Below, in pieces: positions 49,442-58,522 of a stretch of DNA of 64,000 nt. Position 1 is the first letter of the stretch. Each line of letters starts with the position of its first letter. This stretch comes from Denitrovibrio acetiphilus DSM 12809 (GTDB lineage Bacteria; Chrysiogenota; Deferribacteres; Deferribacterales; Geovibrionaceae): contig NC_013943.1 in the NCBI RefSeq assembly GCF_000025725.1, forward strand, positions 372,001-436,000, written 5' to 3'. The translations under genes and the position numbers were made by a program. A model generated the notes under the pieces. The model made no database searches and had not been told where the DNA came from. It saw only the letters and a list, made by a program, of their open reading frames with translations.

Positions 49442-49445
49442 GACG
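49396..49445 (+). repeat. Direct repeat, copy 1: 3' end of ilvD
   Basis: About 50 bp, of which the first 33 match 49576-49608 exactly at an offset of 180 bp. After that, several bases differ, but the stop codon is kept (TAA at 49439-49441 and 49619-49621). Confidence 0.88.
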
Positions 49446-49464
49446 AACTTTCTGCGCTGGAAAA

Positions 49465-49575
49465 GACACAGAATGTGTCTCACGGAGTGCAGCGGAGTGT
49501 GAGTGACGCATAGGCTTTGCAGATGCGGAACGTTGGCAAAAAACTTAGGACAAGTTTTTTGTTTGTCTAATCAGT
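49465..49575 (+). other. Structured gene-end element, copy B
   Basis: Same stem order as at 245-367. Stem 1: GACACA-GAA-TGTGTC (49465-49479). Stem 2: CTCAC (49479-49483) with GTGAG (49499-49503). Stem 3: CGCAT (49507-49511) with ATGCG (49523-49527). Stem 4: a perfect 10-bp hairpin at 49537-49561 with loop AGGAC, then TTTGTCTAATCAGT. Stem bases differ from copy A, yet pairing is kept. Confidence 0.7.
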
Positions 49576-49625
49576 CGCAGCACAAGGTGCTATATTTAAG
49601 ACTGAAGAGTTTTCCGACTAAGAAA
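49576..49625 (+). repeat. Direct repeat, copy 2: displaced ilvD 3' end
   Basis: In the ilvD register this reads [16 protein letters not shown] then stop. The encoded tail ends in TEEFSD instead of TEDFFS, so the two copies have diverged. It starts directly after TAATCAGT of structured element B. No start or upstream frame. Confidence 0.87.
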
Positions 49626-49689
49626 TATGTACTGAACAGTATGAGTTATTTCTTGAAAGGGAGTTTTTCAGTAATATCCTTGTTTATTC

Positions 49690-49872
49690 ATTAAGGTAAG
49701 CAGGGATCTCAGAACTTATGCTTTAGCTTATGTCCTGTATAAGCGAAAGGCACTTGTTTACGACTTTATGACCGTTACTCTGGAGTAGGTGGGGTCTGTG
49801 CAGAAGGGTTTGACCGGCTCGGATGGCAGGCTATACATAAGATGGCGGTTAATATAGAAGTGAGGAGACTTT
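49690..49872 (+). promoter_or_regulatory. Unassigned leader region before ilvB
   Basis: This stretch has the look of a structured 5' leader: GCTTAT (49725-49730) can pair with ATAAGC, and CTTATGT with the distant ACATAAG just before the RBS, so two alternative pairings share bases. There is no T-box consensus and no convincing leader peptide, although ATG 49640 begins a 17-codon frame with VISLFI. GTGAGGAGAC before ATG 49876 is the ilvB RBS. Control by attenuation is a guess. Confidence 0.35.
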
Positions 49873-49875
49873 ATA

Positions 49876-51567
49876 ATGAAAATGACAGGAGCAGAAATCC
49901 TCGTAGAGTCATTGCGCAAGCAGGGTGTTGACCTGATATTTGGTTACCCTGGCGGCGTACTTCTCGGAATCTACGACACACTTTTTGACTCAGACATCAA
50001 ACACATCCTGCCGAGACACGAGCAGGGCGGAATCCACGCAGCAGACGGTTACGCAAGAGCCACAGGCAAGGTCGGTGTATGCTTCGGAACATCAGGTCCG
50101 GGCGCAACTAACCTTGTTACCGGTATTTGCAACGCACATATGGACTCAGTTCCGCTGGTGGTTTTCACAGGTCAGGTCGCAAGCAACCTAATCGGCGGAG
50201 ACGCATTTCAGGAAGCAGACATCATCGGCATCACAAGACCAATAGTCAAACACAGCTACCTGATAAACAATCCGGAAGAGATTACAACTGTTATAAGAGA
50301 GGCTTTCTACATTGCCGCCTCCGGACGTCCCGGTCCTGTTGTTATCGACCTTCCTAAGGACATTATGGCTCAGAAGGCTGAGTTCAAATGGCCTAGCAAA
50401 ATCGAACTTCCAGGCTATAACCCTACAGTAAAGGGGCATCTGGGGCAGATTAAAAAAATGCTCCGTATGCTCGAAGGGGCTAAAAAGCCAGTAATATACA
50501 TGGGGGGCGGTGTCATTCTATCCGGCGCAAGCGAAGAGATGACAAAGCTTTCCGAACTGACAGGTGTACCTGTTATTTCATCCTTTCTCGGGCAGGGCGG
50601 TATCCCCGGCACACACGAAAACTATATTGGGTGGCTGGGAATGCACGGTAATTATGCGTCGAACATGGCTATGGCAGAGCCAGATTTTATCCTTGCTGTG
50701 GGGACACGCTTTTCAGACCGCTCAACAGGTCGTCTGGACGGGTTTGCTCCTAATGCCAAAGTCGCCCATATTGACGTTGACCCATCAAGTATCAGTAAGA
50801 ATGTCCGCATTGATGTACCTATCGTTGGGGACTGCAAAGTAGTGCTGAATCAAGCGCTCTCAGAGATCGACAAATACAGCTGGGATAAAAACCTGAAAGC
50901 CAGAAAAGACTGGATGGAAAAGATCAAAGCATGGGATAAAAAACAGCCTTTCGGCTATGATCGTGAATCAACGCTTATCAAACCTCAATATGTTGTGGAA
51001 TCAATCTATAAGGTCACAAAAGGCGAGGCTATCATCTGTACAGAAGTTGGTCAGAACCAGATGTGGGCAGGTCAGTTCTATAAATATAAAAACCCTCGTC
51101 AGTTTGTTTCATCCGGTGGTCTGGGCACAATGGGATATGGATTTCCTGCTGCTATCGGCGCAAAACTCGGATGCCCTGACAAAGAGGTTTTTGACATTGC
51201 AGGTGACGGCTCTTTCATGATGAACATACAGGAGATATGCACCGCTGTGCAGTATAACGTAGCTGTGAAAGTTGCTATACTGAACAATAAATATCTTGGT
51301 ATGATCCGTCAGTGGCAGAATATGTTTTTCAACAACCGCTACAGCCAGTGCTGTCTTGACTGTCAGCCTGATTTCGTAAAACTTGCTGAATCTTTTAACG
51401 CCGTGGGTATGCGGATAGATAGAAAAGAGGATGTGGAAGGGGCTATCAGAGAATCACTTAAGATCAAAGATAAGCCTGTTATTATGGACTTCACCGTGGA
51501 CAGGGAAGAGAATGTTTTCCCTATGATCCCCGCTGGCGCCGCAATAAACGAAATGCTGCTGAAGTAA
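49876..51567 (+). CDS. ilvB: Acetolactate synthase, large catalytic subunit
   Basis: 563 residues; ThDP enzyme condensing pyruvate with pyruvate or 2-oxobutyrate. The ThDP glutamate is in LPRHEQGGIHAADGYARATG; GSFMMNIQEICTAVQYNVAV with GDGS and NNKYLGM forms the ThDP-Mg motif. The middle FAD-type domain is present. ilvN starts 10 bp downstream. Confidence 0.96.
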   Translation: MKMTGAEILVESLRKQGVDLIFGYPGGVLLGIYDTLFDSDIKHILPRHEQGGIHAADGYARATGKVGVCFGTSGPGATNLVTGICNAHMDSVPLVVFTGQVASNLIGGDAFQEADIIGITRPIVKHSYLINNPEEITTVIREAFYIAASGRPGPVVIDLPKDIMAQKAEFKWPSKIELPGYNPTVKGHLGQIKKMLRMLEGAKKPVIYMGGGVILSGASEEMTKLSELTGVPVISSFLGQGGIPGTHENYIGWLGMHGNYASNMAMAEPDFILAVGTRFSDRSTGRLDGFAPNAKVAHIDVDPSSISKNVRIDVPIVGDCKVVLNQALSEIDKYSWDKNLKARKDWMEKIKAWDKKQPFGYDRESTLIKPQYVVESIYKVTKGEAIICTEVGQNQMWAGQFYKYKNPRQFVSSGGLGTMGYGFPAAIGAKLGCPDKEVFDIAGDGSFMMNIQEICTAVQYNVAVKVAILNNKYLGMIRQWQNMFFNNRYSQCCLDCQPDFVKLAESFNAVGMRIDRKEDVEGAIRESLKIKDKPVIMDFTVDREENVFPMIPAGAAINEMLLK

Positions 51568-51577
51568 GGAGACTGAC

Positions 51578-52075
51578 ATGAGACATACAATATCAGTACT
51601 TGTTGAAAACAAGTTCGGGGTACTTTCCCGCATCTCCGGTCTTTTTAGCGGCAGGGGATACAACATAGAGTCATTGTCTGTTAATAAGACAATGGATGTC
51701 AACATATCTACTATGACAATCGTTACCACTGGTGACGCTGATGTTATCGAGCAGATAATCAAACAACTCAGAAAACTTGTTAACGTTCTGCGCGTGCGTG
51801 ACGTAAGCGAGATGGAGCACATCGAACGTGAGATGATGCTTGTCAAAGTCCGCACAGAGAAAAGCACAAGGTCTGAGATTTTTAACGTTGTTGGCACTTT
51901 CAGAGCGAAGACTGTGGATATAACAAATAACTCTCTTGTGATAGAGATCACCGGAGACAGGGGTAAAATACTCGCTTTCCTGAAAGTCCTTGAACCATAC
52001 GGAATCATAGAGGTCGTTAGAACCGGAGCCATAGCACTCAGCCGCGGCAGTAAGGCAACAAGCGATTTTAAATAA
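51578..52075 (+). CDS. ilvN: Acetolactate synthase, small regulatory subunit
   Basis: 165 residues. N-terminal ACT domain (HTISVLVENKFGVLSRISGL, FSGRGYNIESLSVNKTMDVN) where valine gives feedback inhibition in this family, and the ALS_ss_C domain. It activates the large subunit. Also called ilvH in many genomes. AAGGAGACTGAC precedes ATG. Confidence 0.96.
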   Translation: MRHTISVLVENKFGVLSRISGLFSGRGYNIESLSVNKTMDVNISTMTIVTTGDADVIEQIIKQLRKLVNVLRVRDVSEMEHIEREMMLVKVRTEKSTRSEIFNVVGTFRAKTVDITNNSLVIEITGDRGKILAFLKVLEPYGIIEVVRTGAIALSRGSKATSDFK

Positions 52076-52141
52076 CTGGTTAACACCAGAGGCATATTAC
52101 AAAGCTGATACGATTTTAAAATTAGATAGAGGTGTTATTAA

Positions 52142-53158
<1,017 letters not shown>

Positions 53159-53220
53159 TAAATGATATATACCTGTTAGTTATCAACAGAATATATTAGA
53201 ACTTAAGAATATGAATCATT

Positions 53221-53257
53221 ATATCCCCGGTGTTTTACAGGCATCGGGGATATTTTT
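53221..53257 (+). terminator. Intrinsic terminator of the ilv operon
   Basis: ATATCCCCG (53221-53229) pairs with CGGGGATAT (53245-53253), followed by TTTTT. Confidence 0.9.
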
Positions 53258-53335
53258 ATGCGGTCGAAGATAGAACACCACGCATTCATGCTTGTATGAA
53301 TGAGCTAATCACAGCTTTAGAGCTTATAAGTCATT
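53258..53335 (+). repeat. Post-terminator repeat, copy 2
   Basis: Matches 33965-34045: ATGCGGTCGAAGATAGAACA, CACCACGCA, ATGAATGAGC and an AAGTCATT end. The hairpin of copy 1 is broken here, but CATTCAT (53283-53289) pairs with ATGAATG (53296-53302). Both copies start immediately after a terminator T-tract. Confidence 0.72.
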
Positions 53336-53412
53336 GCGGGGAATGTAATAGCAATCTCAGGATTAACTAACGAGTCAGGAGACTGCCACAGCCTTGCGGG
53401 GTTCGCAGTGAC
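53330..53412 (+). repeat. REP/MITE-like palindromic element (GTCATTGCG type)
   Basis: GTCATTGCG (53330-53338) faces CGCAGTGAC (53404-53412), and GCAATCTC (53351-53358) faces GAGACTGC (53379-53386), each with one non-Watson-Crick position. Palindromes of this GTCATTGCG...GCAATCTC style are widespread in bacterial intergenic DNA. From 53413 to 53513 I see nothing further. Confidence 0.7.
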
Positions 53413-53513
53413 GTATTTTACATATACTCTAGCTTTGAGAACGAAGTTGTAAATTCAAGTGTTAAGCACGTGCGAAGCATCAGATTAATTATACAGGTAA
53501 TCGAAAACAGGTA

Positions 53514-53548
53514 CAAAAAAAGCCGTACCCCTTATGGAATACGGCTTT
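53514..53548 (-). terminator. Intrinsic terminator of the lipoprotein gene (minus strand)
   Basis: AAAGCCGTA (minus strand from 53548) pairs with TACGGCTTT, ending in a run of T on the minus strand (53514-53520). It lies 22 bp after the gene's stop. Confidence 0.88.
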
Positions 53549-53570
53549 GATTATCGTCAGTAGTAAGTGT

Positions 53571-54104
53571 TTACTTTGTTACAGACTTAACAAGTGTCAT
53601 GCTGTAAGCCTGATCTTCAAATGAGCCGTGCTCATCAGGATGATTCTGGAACAGCCAGCCGTCAAAATATACTTCGCCGAATTTGAATACCTTGATTTTA
53701 GCAACCGGATTATTCTCTTCAGCGGAGCGTGTTGTTATTGTTCCGTCAGCTTCTATAACGAAGTCTGGGAGGTAATACTCTACAAGCACTTCAAAAGGAG
53801 TACCCGTAACTTCGGATTTCTGACCGATGAGAACATCTGTCTGAACAGAGCTGTTTTCAGTGAGATTTTTAACCTCTATTATGAGGCTTTTATATTTTTC
53901 GGATACCTCTTTAGGGACAGAGATTGTTCTCTCTTTCGGTACGCTGACTCCAGCATGAGGATCAGCCGCAGCAGGATCCTGTACAACTGGGTCTTGGGTT
54001 GTTTGTGCAGGTGCAGCAGTTTCGGAATTACCCTCTTCTACAACACCTTGGGAACATGCTGCAAGCAGTGCAACAAGCATAAGAGACATCAATAATTTTT
54101 TCAT
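53571..54104 (-). CDS. Predicted lipoprotein, function unknown
   Basis: 177 residues. Signal peptide MKKLLMSLMLVALLAACSQG with lipobox LAAC (Cys 17). A low-complexity linker rich in E, A, P, Q and D (about 22-52) precedes a folded part with KEVSEKYKSLIIEVKNLTEN and VDGWLF-like VYFDGWLFQNHPDEHGSFED. This layout suggests an outer-membrane or periplasm-facing lipoprotein. No known family recognised. Two tRNA-Ser genes lie upstream. Confidence 0.85.
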   Translation of the reverse strand: MKKLLMSLMLVALLAACSQGVVEEGNSETAAPAQTTQDPVVQDPAAADPHAGVSVPKERTISVPKEVSEKYKSLIIEVKNLTENSSVQTDVLIGQKSEVTGTPFEVLVEYYLPDFVIEADGTITTRSAEENNPVAKIKVFKFGEVYFDGWLFQNHPDEHGSFEDQAYSMTLVKSVTK

Positions 54105-54132
54105 ACTATCCTCAAACCACGTCGTTCTAAAA

Positions 54133-54223
54133 CGGAGCGGGAGGGATTCGAACCCTCGATACGGTATAAGCCGTATACTCGCTTAGCAGGCGAGCGCCTT
54201 CAGCCTAGCTCGGCCACCACTCC
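54133..54223 (-). tRNA. tRNA-Ser (anticodon GCT)
   Basis: A class II tRNA of 91 nt. Acceptor GGAGTGG/CCGCTCC (one T-G pair), anticodon stem CTCGC/GCGAG around CTGCTAA, long variable arm ATACGGCTTATACCGTAT, discriminator G. Confidence 0.94.
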
Positions 54224-54237
54224 AAATAATAAAAAAA

Positions 54238-54326
54238 CGGAGGAGGTAGGATTCGAACCCACGGAACGCTCGCACGCTCAACGGTTTTCAAGACCGCCTC
54301 CTTAAGCCAGACTCGGACACTCCTCC
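54238..54326 (-). tRNA. tRNA-Ser (anticodon TGA)
   Basis: A class II tRNA of 89 nt. Acceptor GGAGGAG/CTCCTCC, anticodon stem CGGTC (loop TTGAAAA) CCG, long variable arm, T-arm GGGTTCGAATCC, discriminator G. It lies 14 bp upstream of tRNA-Ser(GCT) on the same strand. Confidence 0.94.
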
Positions 54327-54391
54327 GTATCAAAGCAGGGAATATTTATATGATATTATGCGACATTTTTCAAGCACTATTTGAAAAAAGA

Positions 54392-54739
54392 TTAAGATAG
54401 TTTCGGCAGCTCTCTTTTTTCTTTCAGTATCTTCCATGTATTCTGTTCTCTGGTGAGAACAGTTTTCGAGTAGTAAGTGATTAGCTCGCTGTTTTCACTG
54501 ATGTGTTCTATGTATTTTACCTCTGCGAGGCTCCCTTTTATATTTTCGGCAACTATGACAAGTCCCGTATGCTCTGCGTTTTTAGTCAGCATTCGGAAAT
54601 GGTTTGCAAAGTCGTCCGCCTGAAATAATTTTCTGAGGTCGCTTTTAACTGAATAGAGTGAGTATACTCCTGCGCCGTCAGAGACTTTATAACACTCTGC
54701 ACGGAATTTGATTATCTCGCTGGGGCTAAGTTGTTCCAT
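54392..54739 (-). CDS. Small protein of unknown function, possibly NTF2-like
   Basis: 115 residues from ATG 54739; AGGAGCATAG just upstream lies inside hflX, so translation is coupled. MEQLSPSEIIKFRAECYKVS, DDFANHFRMLTKNAEHTGLV, SELITYYSKTVLTREQNTWK. The pattern of an N-terminal helix then strands ending in TREQNTWKILKEKREL recalls UPF0225/SnoaL-type NTF2 folds, but no catalytic motif is seen. Last gene of the minus-strand cluster. Confidence 0.75.
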   Translation of the reverse strand: MEQLSPSEIIKFRAECYKVSDGAGVYSLYSVKSDLRKLFQADDFANHFRMLTKNAEHTGLVIVAENIKGSLAEVKYIEHISENSELITYYSKTVLTREQNTWKILKEKRELPKLS

Positions 54740-56519
54740 CTATGCTCCTGTGACCGAAATAGTCTTCTATCCCCATAGGTTCAATGTCTATGCCGTCCGC
54801 GAAAAGTGTGAGTCTTATCAGTTCCAGCAGTTCTCTGAAAGACTTTCTGTGAAGTGCACTGACCATGCAGACTTTGTTGTATCTTTCTATCAGGTTTACG
54901 ATTCTGTGTGCACGGGTGAACATTTCCGGGTCTGCATCATCCGGCATCTCCCCAAACTGGATATAATCAGTTTCGTGCTGCAGCAGGAGGTCTGTTTTAT
55001 TTAAAACGAGAATGCTCTCTTTATCGGTCAGTTCCAGTTCCTGCAATATAGTTTCTACGGAGTGAACGTGAGAGTCGAATCCGTCAGAGCTGATGTCAAC
55101 CACATGCAGAAGCACATCAGCGTCCTGAAGCTCTTCCAGTGTACTTTTGAAAGCGCCTTTAAGGTTTTCCGGCAGGTCACGTATAAAGCCTACAGTGTCG
55201 GTGATGATCACGTCCCTCTCCTGCGGAAACCTTATCCTCTTCGAGCTGGTGTCAAGTGTTGCAAACATAAGGTCGTCCGCATAAACACCGCTTTGGGTGA
55301 GGCTGTTGAGCAGGGTGGATTTCCCTGCATTTGTATATCCTATGATAGAGACAATGGGAAGCTCGTTTCTGTTGCGTTTCCGTCTCATGGTCTCGCGGTT
55401 TTTTTCTATTTTTTTAAGCTTTCTGGAAAGCATGGCGATACGGTCGTTGGTACGCCGTCTGTCTATTTCCAGCTTTGTGTTACCAGGTCCACGTCCGCCG
55501 ATACCGCCGGTTAGACGGCTGAGTGAGTCGTCCCTTTGTGAGAGCCTCGGCAGAAGATATTTGAGTTGCGCAAGCTCCACACGTATCTTACCGTCGTTTG
55601 TTGTTGCCCTTTTTGCAAAGATATCGAGGATAAGCTGTGGTCTGTCAAGTATTTTAAGGTCGGTGAAGTCTGCAATAGCTTTTGCCTGTGCAGGGGACAG
55701 CGGGTTGTCGAAGACAAGAAATTCAACCCCGTTCTGCATGGATTTTATCACTATCTCTTTCAGTTTACCGGAACCTATCACGTACTTCGGGTGCAGTTTA
55801 TCTTTAATCTGAACAACTTCTCCGGTTACGTACATGTTGGCGCTTCTGGCAAGTTCCGAAAGTTCCGCCATGTTCTCTGAGCCTTGCACTTTTGACTTGT
55901 AACAGCCGATAAGCAGCGCATGACTTCCTGTGTCCACTTTGTGCAGACGTTTAGTCTTGGAGGAAATTTCAGCTTCCAGCTCGGTTATAAAAGCAAGGTA
56001 GTCGATCTTTTGCTGATGGGGGTCTTTATCTGTAAGGAAATCATAGTAGTTTACATTATCCGGTGGGAGGAGGTGGGCGGTCTGCATACCGTATGAGTGC
56101 CCGTCCTGATTAAAGTGCAGAGCTGTGACAGAGTCCAGACGCAGGAGCGCAAGGTCGGTGAGGTCGTCATCGGTTATGTCTTCTCCGCTGAGGTGTGTGT
56201 GCAGAAGCCGGAGACCACGCAATGAACCGGGAACAAGAGGGAATCTCTCAAGACCGGGGATAAAAACTTCTGATGTGTCGCCCACAATTACATAGTGAAC
56301 GTTGCCTTTCCTGTCTGCCAGTATGCCTATCTGTCTGTTCAGTTCATGGGATATTGCACAGATTGTTTTTGCCAGCTCGGGCTGGATGGTTTCATTCACT
56401 CCTGCCTTTCTGGTATATAATTTTTCCAGTTTTTGAATCTGTTGGGGTTTTAAACCGCCTGTGTTTCCGTGTAGTATGTTACATCTCCGATTAAATACCG
56501 TACTTGTAAGCCGCTGCAC
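54726..56519 (-). CDS. hflX: GTPase HflX with N-terminal extension
   Basis: Up to 597 residues. HflX is a ribosome-associated GTPase that splits or rescues stalled ribosomes. An extra N-terminal domain fills about 1-190 (HGNTGGLKPQQIQKLEKLYT, RLLHTHLSGEDITDDDLTDL); then the HflX domain (YVTGEVVQIKDKLHPKYVIG, GGRGPGNTKLEIDRRR) and GTPase motifs GYTNAGKSTLLNSL, DTVGFIRDLP and NKTD. The start is uncertain: GTG 56519 overlaps hypD by 29 nt with a close AAGGAG, whereas ATA 56477 has GGAG at 7 nt and gives the typical HGNT N-terminus. Confidence 0.92.
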   Translation of the reverse strand: MQRLTSTVFNRRCNILHGNTGGLKPQQIQKLEKLYTRKAGVNETIQPELAKTICAISHELNRQIGILADRKGNVHYVIVGDTSEVFIPGLERFPLVPGSLRGLRLLHTHLSGEDITDDDLTDLALLRLDSVTALHFNQDGHSYGMQTAHLLPPDNVNYYDFLTDKDPHQQKIDYLAFITELEAEISSKTKRLHKVDTGSHALLIGCYKSKVQGSENMAELSELARSANMYVTGEVVQIKDKLHPKYVIGSGKLKEIVIKSMQNGVEFLVFDNPLSPAQAKAIADFTDLKILDRPQLILDIFAKRATTNDGKIRVELAQLKYLLPRLSQRDDSLSRLTGGIGGRGPGNTKLEIDRRRTNDRIAMLSRKLKKIEKNRETMRRKRNRNELPIVSIIGYTNAGKSTLLNSLTQSGVYADDLMFATLDTSSKRIRFPQERDVIITDTVGFIRDLPENLKGAFKSTLEELQDADVLLHVVDISSDGFDSHVHSVETILQELELTDKESILVLNKTDLLLQHETDYIQFGEMPDDADPEMFTRAHRIVNLIERYNKVCMVSALHRKSFRELLELIRLTLFADGIDIEPMGIEDYFGHRSIDGTT

Positions 56520-57564
56520 AAGCTCCTTCAGAGCTGACCATGCATGGACCTACGGGGTTTTGCGGCGTACATGCTGTACCGAAGAGTGCGCATTCAGTTG
56601 GTTTGATGTAACCTTTGAGTACCTCTCCGCAGCTGCATCCTGCTATTTCGTCGTCCCCTTCGAGGGTAACGTCAAATTTTCTGAAAGCGTCAAACTGTTC
56701 ATACTCTTTGCGGAAAGCGAGCCCGCTCTCCTCTATGAATCCGATACCACGCCACCAGCACCCCTGTTTTTCATAAACAGCGTTGATTACATCCCGTGCT
56801 TTCGCGTTCCCTTCGTCCGCGACGACCCGTGAGTACATGTTTACTGCTTTAAAGTCCTCAGTGTTCACCTGACGCACCATTTCGAGTATAGAGCTGAGCA
56901 CGTCCACAGGCTCGAATCCGGTTATTACTGCCGCCATCCCTTCTTTGACAATAGGATCATACAGCCCTATACCCGTTACTGCTGTGACATGCCCCGGGCA
57001 GACAAAACCGTTTATCTGTAGGTTTTTGTCTGAGATGATCAGAGAGAGCACTTCAGGCATAGTTTTGTTGTACGGGGTTATGCTGACGTTTTTCACACCT
57101 GCTTTCTCTGCCATTATGGCAAGCCCCGCAACTGCGGGTGCAGTTGTTTCAAAACCGATACCGACAAAGACAACTTCCTTATCAGTCTCTTTTGCTATCT
57201 TCAGAGTATCAAGGGGCGAGAAGACAATGCGTACATCGCACCCTTCGGATTTCATTTTCTGCAAATTCTGCCCTTTCGAGCCGGGGACACGCATCATGTC
57301 CCCAAAAGTTGCAATGACAGCACCTTTTTCAGCTATTTCGAAAAGAGCATCTATCTCGCATTGCGGAGTGACACAAACAGGACACCCCGGTCCGGACACA
57401 AGGTCGATATTTGATGGAAGTACACTTTTTATCCCGAACTTTGCTATCGCCATTGTATGGCTGCCGCACACTTCCATAAAACGGTAAACGTCTTTTGTTG
57501 CTTCTTTTTCGATCTGTTTTATCAGCTTTTTGCAGATGTCTGCATTGCGGAAGTCCTCAATCAT
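56491..57564 (-). CDS. hypD: [NiFe] hydrogenase maturation protein HypD
   Basis: 357 residues from ATG 57564 (MIEDFRNADICKKLIKQIEK); ATG 57573 in the same frame is an alternative. HypD carries a [4Fe-4S] cluster and, with HypC, assembles the Fe(CN)2CO unit. VSGPGCPVCVTPQ, FVGIGFETTAPAVAG, GFVCPGHVTAVTG and the C-terminal CSCGEVLKGYIKPTECALFG are all present. It overlaps the end of hypC. Confidence 0.95.
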   Translation of the reverse strand: MIEDFRNADICKKLIKQIEKEATKDVYRFMEVCGSHTMAIAKFGIKSVLPSNIDLVSGPGCPVCVTPQCEIDALFEIAEKGAVIATFGDMMRVPGSKGQNLQKMKSEGCDVRIVFSPLDTLKIAKETDKEVVFVGIGFETTAPAVAGLAIMAEKAGVKNVSITPYNKTMPEVLSLIISDKNLQINGFVCPGHVTAVTGIGLYDPIVKEGMAAVITGFEPVDVLSSILEMVRQVNTEDFKAVNMYSRVVADEGNAKARDVINAVYEKQGCWWRGIGFIEESGLAFRKEYEQFDAFRKFDVTLEGDDEIAGCSCGEVLKGYIKPTECALFGTACTPQNPVGPCMVSSEGACAAAYKYGI

Positions 57565-57784
57565 CAAGCCCATCAGCAAATTCCCTTAAAACCTGTAGTG
57601 TTTTTTGCGCTTCTTCAGGATCCATTTTTGCAATGGCTGTGCCCGCATGTACCATAACCCAGTCGCCGACAACGACTTCATCCGGCAGTATCATTGTAGA
57701 TACTTCTCTTTTAGTTCCGCCTATGTCGACTGTTGCGCCGAACTCGTCCATCTCTAGTATTTGTCCCGGAAAACCTAAACACAT
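57557..57784 (-). CDS. hypC: [NiFe] hydrogenase maturation chaperone HypC
   Basis: 75 residues; begins MCLGFPGQILEMDEFGATVD, with the essential Cys2 that becomes available after Met removal. It shuttles the iron moiety between HypD and the hydrogenase large subunit. GGAG lies 7 nt before ATG. No hydrogenase structural genes lie in the window. Confidence 0.95.
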   Translation of the reverse strand: MCLGFPGQILEMDEFGATVDIGGTKREVSTMILPDEVVVGDWVMVHAGTAIAKMDPEEAQKTLQVLREFADGLDD

Positions 57785-57800
57785 ATATAAACTCCGTGGC

Positions 57801-58466
57801 CTAAAGCTCTTTTTGTTTTTTTAAGAAATATATCGCATATCCCAGACCTGCAAGGAATCCCCCGATGTGTGCCCACCAGGCGACATTGCTGTATGCTCCG
57901 CCCCCTGTTCCGTTCAGAAACTGAAAGAGAAACCAGATCAGCAGGAATATAAATGCAGGAATTTCTGCAATAGTGATAAAAATTATAATTACTATCAGCG
58001 TCTTGACTTTTGCTCTGGGGTAAAAGACAAGGTATGCTCCCATAACACCAGCTATCGCACCGCTTGCGCCCACCATAGGTACGACAGAATCAGGAAACAT
58101 TATTATCTGAGTTGCCGCTGCTGCAACACCAAACAGAAGGTAAATGAGAAGATATCGTATGTGCCCGAGTTTGTCTTCAACATTGTCCCCGAAGATGAAC
58201 AGAAAGTACATATTGCCTATGATATGCATAAACCCGCCGTGCATGAACATGGAGGTGAGTATAGGCACATATCTGTCTGTGAGGGTCAGCATAGAATTTT
58301 CTACGAAAAGTTTCTTCGGCACCAGTCCGTACTCAAAGATAAATTCCTGTTCGTTCGGTGATGTCATATGAAGCATGTTGTAAAATACAACGATATTTAT
58401 AAATATTATAGCCCAGTTCACAAACGGGAACGTGGACGACGGAACCGAATCTTTTAGTGGAAACAA
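57801..58466 (-). CDS. Rhomboid-family intramembrane serine protease
   Basis: 221 residues from TTG 58466, with GAGGTGAAAAT as RBS. Six or so membrane segments. The L1 region MFMHGGFMHIIGNMYFLFIF, catalytic serine in VGASGAIAGVMGAYLVFYPR and catalytic histidine in WAHIGGFLAGLGYAIYF match active rhomboids. The substrate is unknown. A perfect 8-bp inverted repeat (CAGAAGAG/CTCTTCTG) lies between it and yedF, without a T-tract. Confidence 0.93.
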   Translation of the reverse strand: MFPLKDSVPSSTFPFVNWAIIFINIVVFYNMLHMTSPNEQEFIFEYGLVPKKLFVENSMLTLTDRYVPILTSMFMHGGFMHIIGNMYFLFIFGDNVEDKLGHIRYLLIYLLFGVAAAATQIIMFPDSVVPMVGASGAIAGVMGAYLVFYPRAKVKTLIVIIIFITIAEIPAFIFLLIWFLFQFLNGTGGGAYSNVAWWAHIGGFLAGLGYAIYFLKKQKEL

Positions 58467-58522
58467 ATTTTCACCTCGTCCAGAAGAGAACCGTCACGGG
58501 CTCTTCTGAAGTCTGTTTTTGT

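Noticed and set aside
53258-53412. CRISPR array
   Set aside because: The repeats are single copies at distant loci with no regular spacers. No cas genes are in the window.
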